From Xenopus tropicalis (taxonomy: Eukaryota; Chordata; Amphibia; Anura; Pipidae): a stretch of DNA of 64,000 bases. A program made the translations under genes and the position numbers. The stretch spans positions 133,878,234 to 133,942,233 of the forward strand of contig NC_030682.2 of assembly GCF_000004195.4 (NCBI RefSeq), written 5' to 3'. Shown piece after piece: positions 1 to 10,488 of this stretch. The notes below the pieces were generated by a model, which worked only from the letters and a program-made list of their open reading frames with translations, was not told the DNA's origin and did not search any database. Positions within the stretch are counted from its first letter, which is position 1. Every line of letters starts with the position of its first letter.

Positions 1-640
1 ATTCATACTGTACATCTTCTACCTAGATGTGTGGAAAACAAACAGGCCTATGCTGCAGTATGAAGAAACTCCTGACAACTGCAGAAAGACCCCATGATAA
101 ACATGACCAACTGGACAAGTCTTTTCAAATGTATGATAAGAACACCAATGTGCATAAGGTCACTTACAAAACATTTCTCAAACATTTTTTGAACCTGGAA
201 ACAGCCCAGAATGTGGCCTAGGTAAGTGCTACTTACAAGATGAGGCCATGGTGAGTGGAACATACAATATGGGTAACCATAGATGTTCCTTGCCCAGAGA
301 GGGCAAGGTGAACAGAACCTTTTAGGATAATAAACCACATTTGTAAACTGGTCATACAAAGGTTGAGGTTAGTGGTTTCTATGGAACTAATAACAACATC
401 TGTACAGAGGCCAAGGTCAGGGTGACACTCTAAAAGAGTAAGCACAGATGTACCCTGCCCAGCTAGACAGTAACCACAGATTTGCAATATCAAGAAAGAA
501 CCAAAAGTAAGTGGCGCCCTTCCCAATGACACCAAGAATATGAGTATAGAGACACAAATAAATTATATATAGACTAAGAAGCCCTAGAAGCAACAAGATT
601 TTGAATAATGATATTTGCTGTTAATCTAGCAAAACCACTA
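1..640. other. Unassigned sequence
   Basis: No gene, tandem array or familiar transposon end was recognised here. Short frames of 60-100 codons occur on both strands, but they lack splice context or compositional support. Loosely related phrases such as 'ggccaaggt' recur, which could be traces of an old, degenerate repeat. Confidence 0.4.
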
Positions 641-1061
641 TTTGTCTATATCAATTCTGGTGCCACTTAATTAAAGAAAGTGCCTGTATTAATTTATCCT
701 CCAGTGGCCGTTATACAGGGGACCAATAAAAGGGCTGGCAGCTTAACGACATTCGAAGATTCATAGAAACCTATTGTTCCAGGTTCTCAACAAGAAACCC
801 ACGCCGCTTAAAAACACTGCACATTAATATCCATTCTGGGAAGCCCAAAATAAACGTGTTACTTGGCACCGCCGATAAAGAACAAATCATTTTCTCGTGT
901 GCAGCTTATTTAGACGCATGGAGCTAAATTCTATCTACTGCCTGACAATCTCGACTTCTGCACTCTAGAGCTTCTCATTCAACTGCCTCACTCTGCAAAT
1001 TGACCAGAAACGGTGTATTTCCCCCCCCCCCGCGCGCTAACAGACGTTAAAACGTGGGAAA

Positions 1062-1074
1062 TCAAATGCAAATG
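1062..1074 (+). promoter_or_regulatory. Octamer (POU-factor) motif, left copy
   Basis: TCAAATGCAAATG contains the canonical octamer ATGCAAAT at 1066-1073. The same 13-mer recurs in the same orientation at 1353-1365, on the other side of the inverted repeat. POU/Oct binding is known for this motif; use in vivo is inferred. Confidence 0.4.
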
Positions 1075-1120
1075 ACATGCAAAGCCGTAGCGAGGTTGCT
1101 ATGTGGTTGGTACAATTAAT

Positions 1121-1347
1121 TATAAACCCAGTGATTTTATTGGCTATCTGACCGCCATTAATAAGGCTTTCATCTGCCGTATTTAGGGCTTGACATTTTA
1201 TGAAAGCGAGTCGCTGACAGTCAGGAGGCTTAGGAGATGACTGTTGGCCAATGGATTTTTGGCTTAAAGTCCACACAGTTTAAATTAGGAATCAAACAAT
1301 GCCTTATTAATGGCGGTCAGATAGCTAATAAAATCACTGGGTTTATA
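1121..1347. repeat. Near-perfect 47-bp inverted repeat
   Basis: Positions 1121-1167 and 1301-1347 are reverse complements at 46 of 47 positions. The single difference is G versus A in the middle of the arm. The spacer is 133 bases and shows no repeat or coding signal. The arms contain TTAATGGCGGTCAGATAGC-like sequence with TAAT cores. The arms do not resemble terminal repeats of any MITE in this window, and no flanking target duplication is evident. It may be a duplicated regulatory module in inverted orientation or the template of a long RNA hairpin. Confidence 0.9.
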
Positions 1348-1352
1348 TGTCT

Positions 1353-1365
1353 TCAAATGCAAATG
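1353..1365 (+). promoter_or_regulatory. Octamer (POU-factor) motif, right copy
   Basis: This is an exact second copy of the TCAAATGCAAATG 13-mer. It starts 6 bases past the right arm of the inverted repeat and has the octamer core at 1357-1364. The paired arrangement around the palindrome is more than expected for a random 8-mer. Confidence 0.4.
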
Positions 1366-1559
1366 TTAAACCCAATGAAGTTGGCGCAGCCCGGCATAAC
1401 ACAAACAGACAAATGTGCGCCAGGAAGAGCTAACAAGGAGGCTGCCAGATGTTGCTGGATCTCCGCTCCTTCGGGTACTTATTGTGGCCAGCTGGTAAAT
1501 TAAAGGTTGTCTGTCTCGGTGCCAAAGCTACTGAGTCGCTCTAATTAATACTGTCTGAT

Positions 1560-1945
1560 TCTGATCATCTATAAACTAGTTTCATTGCAATTAAAAACTA
1601 TTAGGAAAATATATGATAATGGAATTCATAAGCAGATGGGCAGAGACACTTCTCCGCTTACACAAGCCCTTTCACACTCCCAAGATCCTCTCTGCTTATA
1701 AGGTTCCCTGGGTTCTTGCCATCTTTTACTTTCCTGAATCTTTTCAGCCTCTTGGCATACTCTCCTCCGTAGATACAACGCTCTCCTGACTGCTTTGGTG
1801 CCCAACAGGGTCAACAAAAGATCTAGATTGTCTATAATTCTTTGTTGAAGGCACCAACCTGCTCATGTTAAGTGCGTCCACCTAGGACACAATATACATT
1901 AGGTACTACTGCTAATAAGCATAATAAAAGGTCATTTAAAGCTTC
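1560..1945. other. Unassigned sequence
   Basis: AT-rich intergenic DNA. No reading frame, RNA gene or repeat signature was recognised. Confidence 0.4.
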
Positions 1946-2095
1946 TTTTAAAGGGACAGTTCAGTGTAAAAATGAAACTGGGTAAAATAGTCAGACTGTG
2001 CAAAATAACAAATGTTTTCAATATAGTTAGTTGGCACAAATGTAATCTATAAAGGCTGGAGTGGGCAGATGTCTAACATAATAACCAGAACTCTA
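1946..2095 (+). mobile_element. Xenopus MITE fragment (AAAGGGACAGTTCAGTG start)
   Basis: The segment opens with AAAGGGACAGTTCAGTGT and continues through 'aaggctggagtg' and 'tctaacataata', phrases I recall as a frequent Xenopus dispersed repeat. It breaks off near 2095, where another repeat begins, so this is a truncated copy. Family assignment is from memory. Confidence 0.45.
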
Positions 2096-2099
2096 CTGC

Positions 2100-2285
2100 T
2101 TTCAGCTGGGCCAATTCTGGGCCAATTTGAGCCCTTGGGGCCTACACAGATGTTCACAACTTTCCTGTGCTCCTCATCCAACCGGATTTTTAAAATTGCC
2201 CTTCTAGTAACTGTCTGATTTATTGGCCCCATACAGGGACAGATAAATTGCCCAGCTTAAATCTGTCCATGTATGGCCACCTTTA
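2100..2285. mobile_element. MITE fragment with GGCCATACATGG-type end
   Basis: The right end reads CATGTATGGCCACCTTTAG, the terminal style (AAAGGTGGCCATACATGG on the other strand) seen in the MITEs at 52,483 and 6,843. The left end is degenerate. It directly abuts the preceding repeat. The minus-strand frame across it is a by-product. Confidence 0.45.
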
Positions 2286-3690
2286 GTTTTAGAAGCTGCT
2301 TTAATACTTGGCAGTATAATATGACACACTTGAATTGGAGACTGAGCTGCTTTAATATACAAAAGGTTCTAGGTGCAAAAAAAAGTTTAAAATCATACTC
2401 TGGGCCAGTGACCAACAGAACACTAGTGACCAAACTTTACCAGAATGCTATTGCTTTTACACCCCCTCTATTCCTCGATGGCCTCAATCAAAAAATGGAA
2501 AAGGGAGATTCTCAACCTAAATTCAGATGACTGGATTAGGCCACATCAAGAGCTTGCAATTATCTACTTTGTTCCAAAACGAGACTGATAGAATTCAAAA
2601 TACTTCCATCAACTGTATTACTGACCTGAGCAAGTGCCTAGAGTGGGGCAAGGGGAAAGACAAGACTGCCCAAGATGCCAGGAACCTAAGACCCCATTCA
2701 TACATGTAATTCGGCCATGCCCCAGTATCCAAAAGCTCCACTCTAAATGACAGTGTCCTCCGGTTATTTCTCCAGAGGTGTGCCTAAAGGGAATGCCTAA
2801 TGGAAATAATAGATAATATCATCCCACAAAACAACCAAATGAGGACAGAGCTACTAGGAAACTAATAGCAAGTGCTAAACTCGCTTTCTCCCTCCAGTGA
2901 TTGATGTAATAAATATCTTGCAAACATGTGATGTGATGTGCCAGAACTAGAAGTTGCTGGGGCCACAGCGGAAACCACTTTGGAGCCCTATGAACTGTGG
3001 GAATAGGACAGGATTCATACATATATGCTGGAACTGCTGAACAGTCAGTGCCCCATTGGGCCCCAAATATTTACAGGGTCAACCTTCTCTGGAGTTACCA
3101 CCCTGAATGAGGCCAAAACGCAATCTCTGCATAAAAAGGAAACCTTTGACATCCCCATGGTACTGACCCACTGACGGATAAATATGCTGTGACATATTAA
3201 TACTTATTAAAAAAAGCATCAATGCACCCATTGCACCTTTTTTCTTTAGCCCAACCCCGACAAAGAGTAGAAATATGGTTGGCTTGAGAGCAGGACCTTC
3301 CTGTTTCTCGGGTACACCGTCTAGACTCCTGGGTTACACTCTGGTCAATGGATATACTCGTAAGCTCTCTCGTCTAATTTCCTAAGTGTGCCGGCATTCC
3401 AACTAAACCTGGATAGGAAACAGAGCTGCGCACAAGGGCGTATGATTCTCATTGAATTGCTGTAAAAATATTGCTGATTGTGCCAAGGTAACAGCAATGG
3501 CAAAAGCTTCATCATAACGGGAGCCATAATTAGAGCTCTGTTTCATGATAAGAGGGGAGGGGGTATAAAACAAATGATTATCTGTATGCTACACAGGAGC
3601 AGAAAGGGAGCTACTGTCATAACATTTCCCAAATATAAATTCACTCAACATTATTGCTGCCTTAGAGGAAAACTATACCTCCAAACAATG
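2286..3690. other. Unassigned intergenic sequence
   Basis: About 1.4 kb without a recognised gene or repeat. Frames of 60-126 codons are present but are not accompanied by convincing splice sites or domain-like sequence. Confidence 0.4.
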
Positions 3691-4319
3691 TACCGTATAT
3701 ACTCGAGTATAAGCCGAGTTTTTCAGCACCCAAAATGTGCTGAAAAATGCACCCTTGGCTTATACTCGAGTATATACGGTACTCGCCAACCCCAGACCCC
3801 CTGTGTGCTCTTCTGCACGCCCCTCCTTCCTGACTCCTTGCTCCTCCCCCTGGCGTGACGAAGTGACATCACACGCTCCCTGCATTAAATATCTTACTGT
3901 CTTATATATTGATATTGGTGAGTGCAGAGGATTTGTAATTTTTGTCAATTTCCATCAACCCCCGGAACCTTGTGCATTTTGTGGGAATCAGGGAGGGGTG
4001 GTCCAATAGCAACGCAAGTATTAATGAGTGATTCCTTCTCCAGGTGATCATGCTGTTAAGCCTGTGGGAGGCAGGGGGCACCCTCCTAGAGGAGGCAGTA
4101 GGGGGGAGCCTGGCATCTCGCATTCCCTGCACGTATTTGTTCAGTAAGATTGATAGATCCTAATTTTATTGGAATTTATTTTGATTATTGAAACTTAGCA
4201 GTAGCCGCTGCATTTCCCACCCTAGGCTTATACTCGAGTCAATAGGTTTTTCCAGTTTTCTTAAAAATTAGGTACCTCGGCTTATATTCGGATCGGCTTT
4301 TAATCAAGTATATTTGGTA
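3691..4319. mobile_element. MITE with CTCGAGTATAAGCC ends
   Basis: The left end is a 25-bp perfect inverted repeat (3691-3715 against 3757-3781) around the palindrome ACTCGAGTATAAGCC, with a second nested hairpin (TTTTTCAGCAC / GTGCTGAAAAA) in its loop. The right end (about 4217-4319) carries 'cggcttatattcgg' and ends TATTTGGTA, a diverged reverse complement of the left tip TACCGTATATA. The interior shares its 3' part (about 4158-4225) with 63,930-64,000, which shows it is dispersed. I recall such ends in many frog and reptile genomes. There is no transposase. Confidence 0.7.
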
Positions 4320-4414
4320 GGTCTCTATAAAAATATATGGCATAAAACAGCTCATATATAAAACCCTCATTCATCTAAATAAACCATTTTTTTAAAAAAT
4401 ATACTTTTTTATTA

Positions 4415-4645
4415 ATCCTGGATTCGTTCAAGATTTGTCCTTTTTCAGCAGGATTCGGATTTGACTGAATCCACGTTCCTGCCCAAACTGAATCCTTAAT
4501 ATCGAGTGGTTCTCTTTAAAACCTTCATTACCTAGTTTGCATATGCAAATAAGGATTTGTAATTGGTTCGGTATTCGCACTAATCTTTCACAAAGGGTTC
4601 GGGGTTTGGCAAAGCAGTGCTGCTGATTCAAATTCATTATATTGT
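4415..4645. mobile_element. 'GGATTCGG' MITE relic
   Basis: Repeated GGATTCGG/CCGAATCC-like words (caggattcgg, ctgaatcc, ggttcggtattcg, gggttcgggg) mark a dispersed Xenopus repeat that I recognise by style. A related relic is at 22,092-22,260. Ends are not clear. Confidence 0.4.
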
Positions 4646-4660
4646 TTCTAGTTTTTATAG

Positions 4661-5443
4661 TACAGGTATCAGACCCCTTATCCGGAAACCCAATATCCAG
4701 TAAGTTCCGAATTACGGAAAGGCCATCTCCCACAGACTCCATTTTAATCAAATAATTCACATTTTTAATAATGGTTTCCTTTTTCTCTGTAATAATAAAA
4801 CAGTACCTGTATTGATCCCAACTAAGATATAATTACCCCTTATTGGGGCAGAACAGCCCTATTGGGTTTATTTAATGGTTAAATGATTCCCTTTTCTCTG
4901 TAATAATAAAACAGTACCTGTACTTGATCCCAACTAAGATATAATTACCCCTTATTGGGGGTAGAACAGTCCTATTGGGTTTATTTAATGGTTAAATCAT
5001 TCCTTTTTCTCTGTAATAATAAAACAGTACCTGTACTTGATCCCAACTAAGATATAATTACCCCTTATTGGGGGCAGAACAGCCCTATTGGGTTTATTTA
5101 ATGGTTAAATGATTCCTTTTTCTCTGTAATAATAAAACAGTACCTGTACTTGATCCCAACTAAGATATAATTACCCCTTATTGGGGGCAGAACAGCCCTA
5201 TTGGGTTTATTTAATGGTTAAATGATTCCCTTTTCTCTGTAATAATAAAACAGTACCTGTACTTGATTTCAACTAAGATATAATTAATCCTTATTGGAGC
5301 CAAAACAATTCTATTGGGCTTAATTACTGTTTATATAATTCTTTTTTAGCAGACGTAAGGTAAGAGATCTGAATTACAGAAAGACCCCTTATTCGGAAAG
5401 CCCCCGGTCCCGAGTATTCTGGATAACGGGTCCCATACCTGTA
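4661..5443 (-). mobile_element. MITE (TACAGGTATGGGA family) with 113-bp internal array
   Basis: Terminal inverted repeats TACAGGTATCAGACC at 4661 and GGTCCCATACCTGTA ending at 5443 define a complete non-autonomous element. Family-typical inner words ('attacggaaag', 'ggataacggg') lie next to the ends. The middle contains a 111-113 bp unit repeated about five times (starts marked by CTCTGTAATAA at 4785, 4896, 5009, 5122 and 5235), which inflates the copy to 783 bp. Orientation is arbitrary, set relative to the copy at 13,894. Superfamily is uncertain; I suspect a TTAA-type transposon but see no clean target duplication. Confidence 0.8.
4785..5340. repeat. 113-bp tandem array inside MITE (about 5 units)
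   Basis: Unit starts are spaced 111, 113, 113 and 113 bp. Each unit holds 'acagtacctgtac', 'taattaccccttattgggg' and 'ttatttaatggtt'. The last unit is the most diverged. The same unit, reverse-complemented, forms a seven-copy array at 14,061-14,790, and appears once in the sister MITE at 15,648. Confidence 0.9.
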
Positions 5444-5459
5444 ATATAATAAGATATTA

Positions 5460-6296
5460 ATGGTTTACTAACTGTCGTTCATGCCCCTCACCGATACAGC
5501 ATTGGCTAAGGCAGCCAATGTTTGTGAAAGTCAGAAAAGAAAGAAAGAAGGAAGACAGATAGATAATAGAAATAATAGCAATAACTGCTGTAGCAAATCC
5601 AAGTGTTTTTCCTGGAGCCCTTTATGACCCCCGCTATGGAAACAGAGCTATAAGGAACAGTTTGACTGCAGCTCTGAATGGCTGCCGACTGCTGCTAAAT
5701 GTTAATCACCAGCATTGGGATTAAGAGTGTTTATCCTATAGAACCATACCATTTTAGCTTTCTCTACGTACTCTATGTTAATACAACATTTATTTTGTAC
5801 AAAGGACACACATTATTTGCATTGAAACTGGTATAGTGTGTGCATGGAGACTCTCCCCTTCATAATATGGATCAAATATGGAACTTACTGGTGCACAGGA
5901 ATGGCTAATACTAGAACCAATGCAAACGAAAACCCGGTTTCTTGAAATGTCCATGATACTGCGCGTAAGAGACATGAAATTTGGGAGAAGGTTTAAGCTC
6001 CGAAGTGTCACTTCATTGCAACTTTATTTATATGTTCACATCGCGGCACTAAAGACAATGCTATATAATTAATTCCCTAATTATAGTGTAGAAATTACCA
6101 GCAGCCATTCAGTTTATCAATCTATTACTAAGGAAATAACACATGGATATGGGTACTAGTTACATTATAGAGCCATAAACGATCCTGCCTATCACAGCTT
6201 CACAAATGGACATAGACCCATTTGTGGAGGTTTAACTGGACACCATGTTCTTGGAATAACATATTATCATACTATCCCCAATCACACAATACCTTG
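5460..6296. other. Unassigned sequence, partly complex
   Basis: A short purine/GATA-like patch (5530-5570) is followed by complex sequence up to about 5760 that could be conserved non-coding DNA. Nothing else was recognised. The small frames are not supported. Confidence 0.35.
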
Positions 6297-6545
6297 TAGT
6301 GATGTGCAGGTTGGCAAAAACCTGACGTGCACCCATCCCACCCACACCCAACTCAACCTGACAAACTATTACTTTTTTTATATACCTGAACTTGACTTCC
6401 TTGTCACCAGAAATGGCAAAAACTAAGGGACACTTACACTGCAGCAGGAAGGGCCATGGGTAGAGTTCAACCTTCCATTCTTCTGCAACCCAATAAAGAT
6501 GTTTTTCTGCCCCAAACCCACCCACCCATGGGCCCTTGGGTTTTG
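6297..6545. mobile_element. Dispersed repeat relic (TAGTGATGTGCAGGTTGG)
   Basis: It begins TAGTGATGTGCAGGTTGG and is rich in 'cctgacgtgcaccc' and 'acccacacccaac', as in a Xenopus repeat whose copies favour CGGGT/ACCCG words. A related degenerate patch occurs at 10,905-11,390. Boundaries are approximate. Confidence 0.4.
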
Positions 6546-6842
6546 ATCTGAAAATATCTTTCCATCAGTCCATGGACTGATCTGGATCATGATATTACTA
6601 ACAGCTTTAGAAAGAAGGAGTAATAGTTTAAGGAGACAGATAATATAGCCGTCTTGCTGTCTTGGCTCCTCCAGACCAAATTGGAAGCCTATTGACCCAT
6701 GTATTGGGCCCTTGGGAGTGCCTGTCTGGCCCATATATGGCAGATATCTATCTAGTGGGTGGCCAAATTGGGCAGAGATCTTACTGTGTATGTCCAACTT
6801 CAGAGATAAGCAGGCTGTTCCTGATTCATTCTCTACTGTTAC

Positions 6843-7195
6843 TATACACGGGCCAATTCTAGCTGCCGATAACGGTCCCTTAGACCGATTCGGCAGCTAA
6901 TCGCCCCGTGTATGGGCACTACCGACGGGCCTGCCCAACCGATATCTGGCCTGAAATTGCCCAGATATCGGGCAGGTTAAAAAATCTAGTCGGATCGGTG
7001 AACGCATCGGCTCGTTGACTTTGCCTATACCCATCGTTATAATTCGGTCGTTTGGCCCTGGGGCAAAACTATCAAATTAACCTTGATTCTCCCGATATCG
7101 CCCAGCCATAGGTGGGGGGTATTGGGAGAAGATCCGCTCGCTTGGCGATCGCCAAGCAAGCGGATCTGAAGGTGTATGGGCACCTTTAGTCACTA
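6843..7195. mobile_element. MITE with CCATACACGGGCC-type ends
   Basis: The left end reads TATACACGGGCCAATTCTAGC and the right end GTGTATGGGCACCTTTAG, imperfect inverted repeats of a family whose second copy starts at 63,727 ('ccccatacacgggctgattc'). Internal palindromes include GATCCGCTCGCTTGGCGATC, paired with its reverse a few bases later (near 7131-7168). No transposase is present. Confidence 0.65.
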
Positions 7196-7399
7196 CAAAG
7201 TGTTTACTCATTACCTTTCTGATGTGTGGAGGAAAAATGAAGCAAAGCAAGGAGTGGTCCTTCCAATATTTCCCTTGGCTCTCTCTATATATCAAGTACC
7301 TCTCTAGCGCCTCTAGAACATGCAACTTCAGTTTTCTGCTAAAAATTCAAAACAGAAATGTTTCAGGCCAGGCCTCTGTTTCTGATATTCTCAGATTCG

Positions 7400-8640
7400 C
7401 TTTCATCTGGTATGGTACCTATGGATTGAAGGAAAGCTGATGTAATTCCTATATTTAAAAAGGGATGACGATCTCAGTCTGCCAATTATCGGCCAGTAAG
7501 TCTGACATCCATGGTGGGAAAGTTATTTGAAGGCTTGTTAAGGGGTCACATACAGAATTATGTACTGGAGAATGTAATTATGAGCAGTAATCAGCATGGC
7601 TTTATGAAGGACAGGTCATGTCAGACCAATATGATTGCCTTTTATGATGAGGTAAGCTGGGGGGATGCAGTAGATATAATCTATTTGGATTTTGCCAAAG
7701 CATTTGATACCGTTCCCCACAAACGACTGCTTTCTAAGCTAAGGTCTGTTGGTCTTAGTGAAGTCGTTTGCACATGGATAGAAAACTGGCTACAGGATCG
7801 GGTACAGAGGGTGGTTGTTAATGGCACATTCTCTACTTGGAATAAGGTTCTCAGTGGGGTCCCTCAGGGTTCTGTACTGGGTCCACTTATATAGAACTTG
7901 TTCATTAATCACATAGGGGAAGGTATCGTAAGTAATGTACAGTAGATGACACAAAACTCTGTAGCCAAATTAATTCCATCCAGTATGTGGCATCCTTGCA
8001 GCAGGATCTTGACCAACTGGCAATCTTGGCGGCTAAGTGGCAGATGAGATTTAATATGGATAAATGTAAGGTCATGCCATATATATAAAAATATGCAGCC
8101 ACTTATACCCTTAATGGGACTGCACTAGGCAAATCCATAATGGAGAAGGACCTTGGAGTCCTTGTAGATAATAAACTTGGCTGTAGCAAGCAATTCCAGG
8201 CAGCAGCTGCAAGGGCAAACAGGGTTTTGAGCTGTATTAAAAGGGGTATAGATTCACGGGAGGAGGGGGTTATTCTTCCCCTTTACAGAGCGCTGGTAAG
8301 GCCCCATCTAGAATTTGCTGTTCAGTTTTGGTCTCCAGTGCTCAAACGGGACATTATTGAGTTAGAGAGGGTCCAGAGAGGGGCAACTAAGCTGGTAAAG
8401 GGTATGGAAAGTCTCAGTTATGAATAAAGACTGGCCAAGTTGGGTCTGTTTACACTGGAGAAGAGGCGCTTAAGAGGTGACATGATAACTATGTATAAAT
8501 ATATAAAGGGATCATATAATAACCTCTCTAATGCTTTATTTACCAGTAGGTCCTTCCAACGGACACGAGGCCACCCACTCTGATTACAAGAAAGGTTACT
8601 GTGAGAGCTGTGAAGGAATTCCCTCCCCGAATCAGTTGTA
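7400..8640 (+). pseudogene. CR1-like reverse transcriptase, frameshifted
   Basis: The open segment 7511-7894 encodes the RT fingers and palm: NQHGFMKDRSCQTN, motif A YLDFAKAFDTVPH and motif B SGVPQGSVLGPL. The frame is then lost. The catalytic pair survives as VDDTKL at about 7942-7959 in another frame, ending near 8090. A third segment (8140-8427) covers EKDLGVLVDNKL through VRPHLEFAVQFWSP and LERVQRGATKLVKG, followed by a stop and a further in-frame LEKRRLRGDM. Upstream, words like DVIPIFKKG and NYRPVSLTSM are readable from about 7440. At least three frame breaks make it non-functional. No endonuclease domain is present, consistent with 5' truncation. Confidence 0.85.
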
Positions 8641-8688
8641 CTGGCTGATACATTATATAGCTTCAAAAGGGGTTGGATGGCTTTTTAG

Positions 8689-10168
8689 CAAGTGAGGGAA
8701 TACAGGGGTAGGGGAGATAGCTCTCAGTACAAGTGAGGGAATACAGGGGTAGGGGAGATAGCTCTCAGTACAAGTGAGGGAATACAGGGGTAGGGGGGAT
8801 AGCTCTCAGTACAAGTGAGGGAATACAGGGTTATGGGAGATAGCTCTCAGTACAAGTGAGGGAATACAGGGGTAGGGGAGATAGCTCTCAGTACAAGTGA
8901 GGGAATACAGGGGTATGGGAGATAGCTCTCAGTACAAGTGAGGGAATACAGGGGTATGGGAGATAGCTCTCAGTACAAGTGAGGGAATACAGGGGTATGG
9001 GAGATAGCTCTCAGTACAAGTGAGGGAATACAGGGGTAGGGGAGATAGCTCTCAGTACAAGTGAGGGAATACAGGGGTATGGGAGATAGCTCTCAGTACA
9101 AGTGAGGGAATACAGGGTTATGGGAGATAGCTCTCAGTACAAGTGAGGGAATACAGGGGTAGGGGGGATAGCTCTCAGTACAAGTGAGGGAATACAGGGG
9201 TAGGGGAGATAGCTCTCAGTACAAGTGAGGGAATACAGGGTTATGGGAGATAGCTCTCAGTACAAGTGAGGGAATACAGGGGTAGGGGGGATAGCTCTCA
9301 GTACAAGTGAGGGAATACAGGGGTAGGGGAGATAGCTCTCAGTACAAGTGAGGGAATACAGGGGTAGGGGAGATAGCTCTCAGTACAAGTGAGGGAATAC
9401 AGGGGTATGGGAGATAGCTCTCAGTACAAGTGAGGGAATACAGGGGTATGGGAGATAGCTCTCAGTACAAGTGAGGGAATACAGGGGTAGGGGAGATAGC
9501 TCTCAGTACAAGTGAGGGAATACAGGGGTAGGGGGGATAGCTCTCAGTACAAGTGAGGGAATACAGGGTTATGGGAGATAGCTCTCAGTACAAGTGAGGG
9601 AATACAGGGGTAGGGGGGATAGCTCTCAGTACAAGTGAGGGAATACAGGGGTAGGGGAGATAGCTCTCAGTACAAGTGAGGGAATACAGGGGTATGGGAG
9701 ATAACTCTTAGTACAAGTGAGGGAATACAGGGGTAGGGGAGATAGCTCTCAGTACAAGTGAGGGAATACAGGGGTAGGGGAGATAGCTCTCAGTACAAGT
9801 GAGGGAATACAGGGGTAGGGGGGATAGCTCTCAGTACAAGTGAGGGAATACAGGGGTAGGGGAGATAGCTCTCAGTACAAGTGAGGGAATACAGGGTTAT
9901 GGGAGATAGCTCTCAGTACAAGTGAGGGAATACAGGGGTAGGGGAGATAGCTCTCAGTACAAGTGAGGGAATACAGGGGTAGGGGGGATATCTCTCAGTA
10001 CAAGTGAGGGAATACAGGGGTAGGGGAGATAGCTCTCAGTACAAGTGAGGGAATACAGGGGTAGGGGAGATAGCTCTCAGTACAAGTGAGGGAATACAGG
10101 GGTAGGGGGGATAGCTCTCAGTACAAGTGAGGGAATACAGGGGTATGGGAGATAGCTCTTAGTACAAC
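8689..10168 (+). repeat. 41-bp minisatellite in retrotransposon 3' UTR (about 36 copies)
   Basis: The unit AAGTGAGGGAATACAGGGG + tatgggagatagctctcagtac repeats every 41 bp (e.g. 8691, 8732, 8773). Variants are GGGGTAGGGGA, GGGGTATGGGA, GGGTTATGGGA and GGGGTAGGGGG. The array starts directly after the RT tail ('ggctttttagc') and ends directly before the CR1-like 3' tail ('ttgatccaggg'), so it is an amplification of the element's own 3' UTR. Short CAAGT homology at both edges suggests slippage or unequal exchange. Confidence 0.95.
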
Positions 10169-10377
10169 TTGATCCAGGGACTGGTCCGATTGCCATCTTG
10201 GGGTCAGGAAGGAATTTTTCCCCTTAGAAACAAATTAGAGAGGCTTCAGATGGGGTTTTTGCCTTCCTCTGGACCAACTAGCAGTTAGGCAGGTTAGATA
10301 TATGCATTATGGTTGAAATGGATGGACATGTGCCTTTTTTCAACCTAACTTACTATGTTTGCTTGTTTCTTGCACAG

Positions 10378-10441
10378 AGCCTTTCGAATGCCGGATCTCC
10401 TGCCCTTGCTCAGTACAAGTACTTGGCTAATCGTTCCCTGG
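10378..10441 (+). other. Possible exon (weak)
   Basis: A strong acceptor-like tract (tgcttgtttcttgcacag) ends at 10,377 and CTGG|GTGAGG follows at 10,441/10,442, enclosing 64 bp. One frame is open through it (SLSNAGSPALAQYKYLANRSL) and reads on to a stop at about 10,484. The acceptor tract immediately follows the retrotransposon 3' end. No protein was recognised, and no compatible partner exon was found (joining this frame to 12,231 gives a quick stop). It may be chance. Confidence 0.2.
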
Positions 10442-10488
10442 GTGAGGGGACTGCCAAGAGAATTGAGATTATAAAAAGGCTTTAGTTA

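Larger units (their letters stand above)
700..1560. promoter_or_regulatory. Candidate conserved non-coding / enhancer region
   Basis: This is a complex, single-copy-looking stretch with mixed base composition, no transposon signature and no long reading frame. It is dense in TAAT-type homeodomain cores and has two octamer (ATGCAAAT) motifs. Such blocks in vertebrate genomes are often distal enhancers of developmental genes. The 1121-1347 inverted repeat lies inside it, and a C-run near 1020 splits it. Function is inferred from appearance only; no alignment was possible. It could also be ordinary intergenic DNA. Confidence 0.45.
7400..10358 (+). mobile_element. 5'-truncated CR1-like non-LTR retrotransposon
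   Basis: The element has three parts: a decayed reverse-transcriptase reading frame (about 7400-8640), a 3' UTR occupied by a 41-bp minisatellite (8689-10,168), and a 3' tail (10,165-10,358) containing 'ggaaggaatttttcccc' and ending CAACCTAACTTACTATGTT. A second copy of the same 3' tail lies on the minus strand at 18,781-18,885. CR1/jockey-group affiliation follows from the RT motifs and the short-repeat 3' end in place of a poly-A tail. The 5' end and any target duplication could not be defined. Copying depended on target-primed reverse transcription; this copy is dead. Confidence 0.85.

Noticed and set aside
8689..10168. CRISPR-like array with a 41-bp period
   Set aside because: Contiguous tandem units without unique spacers; a minisatellite.
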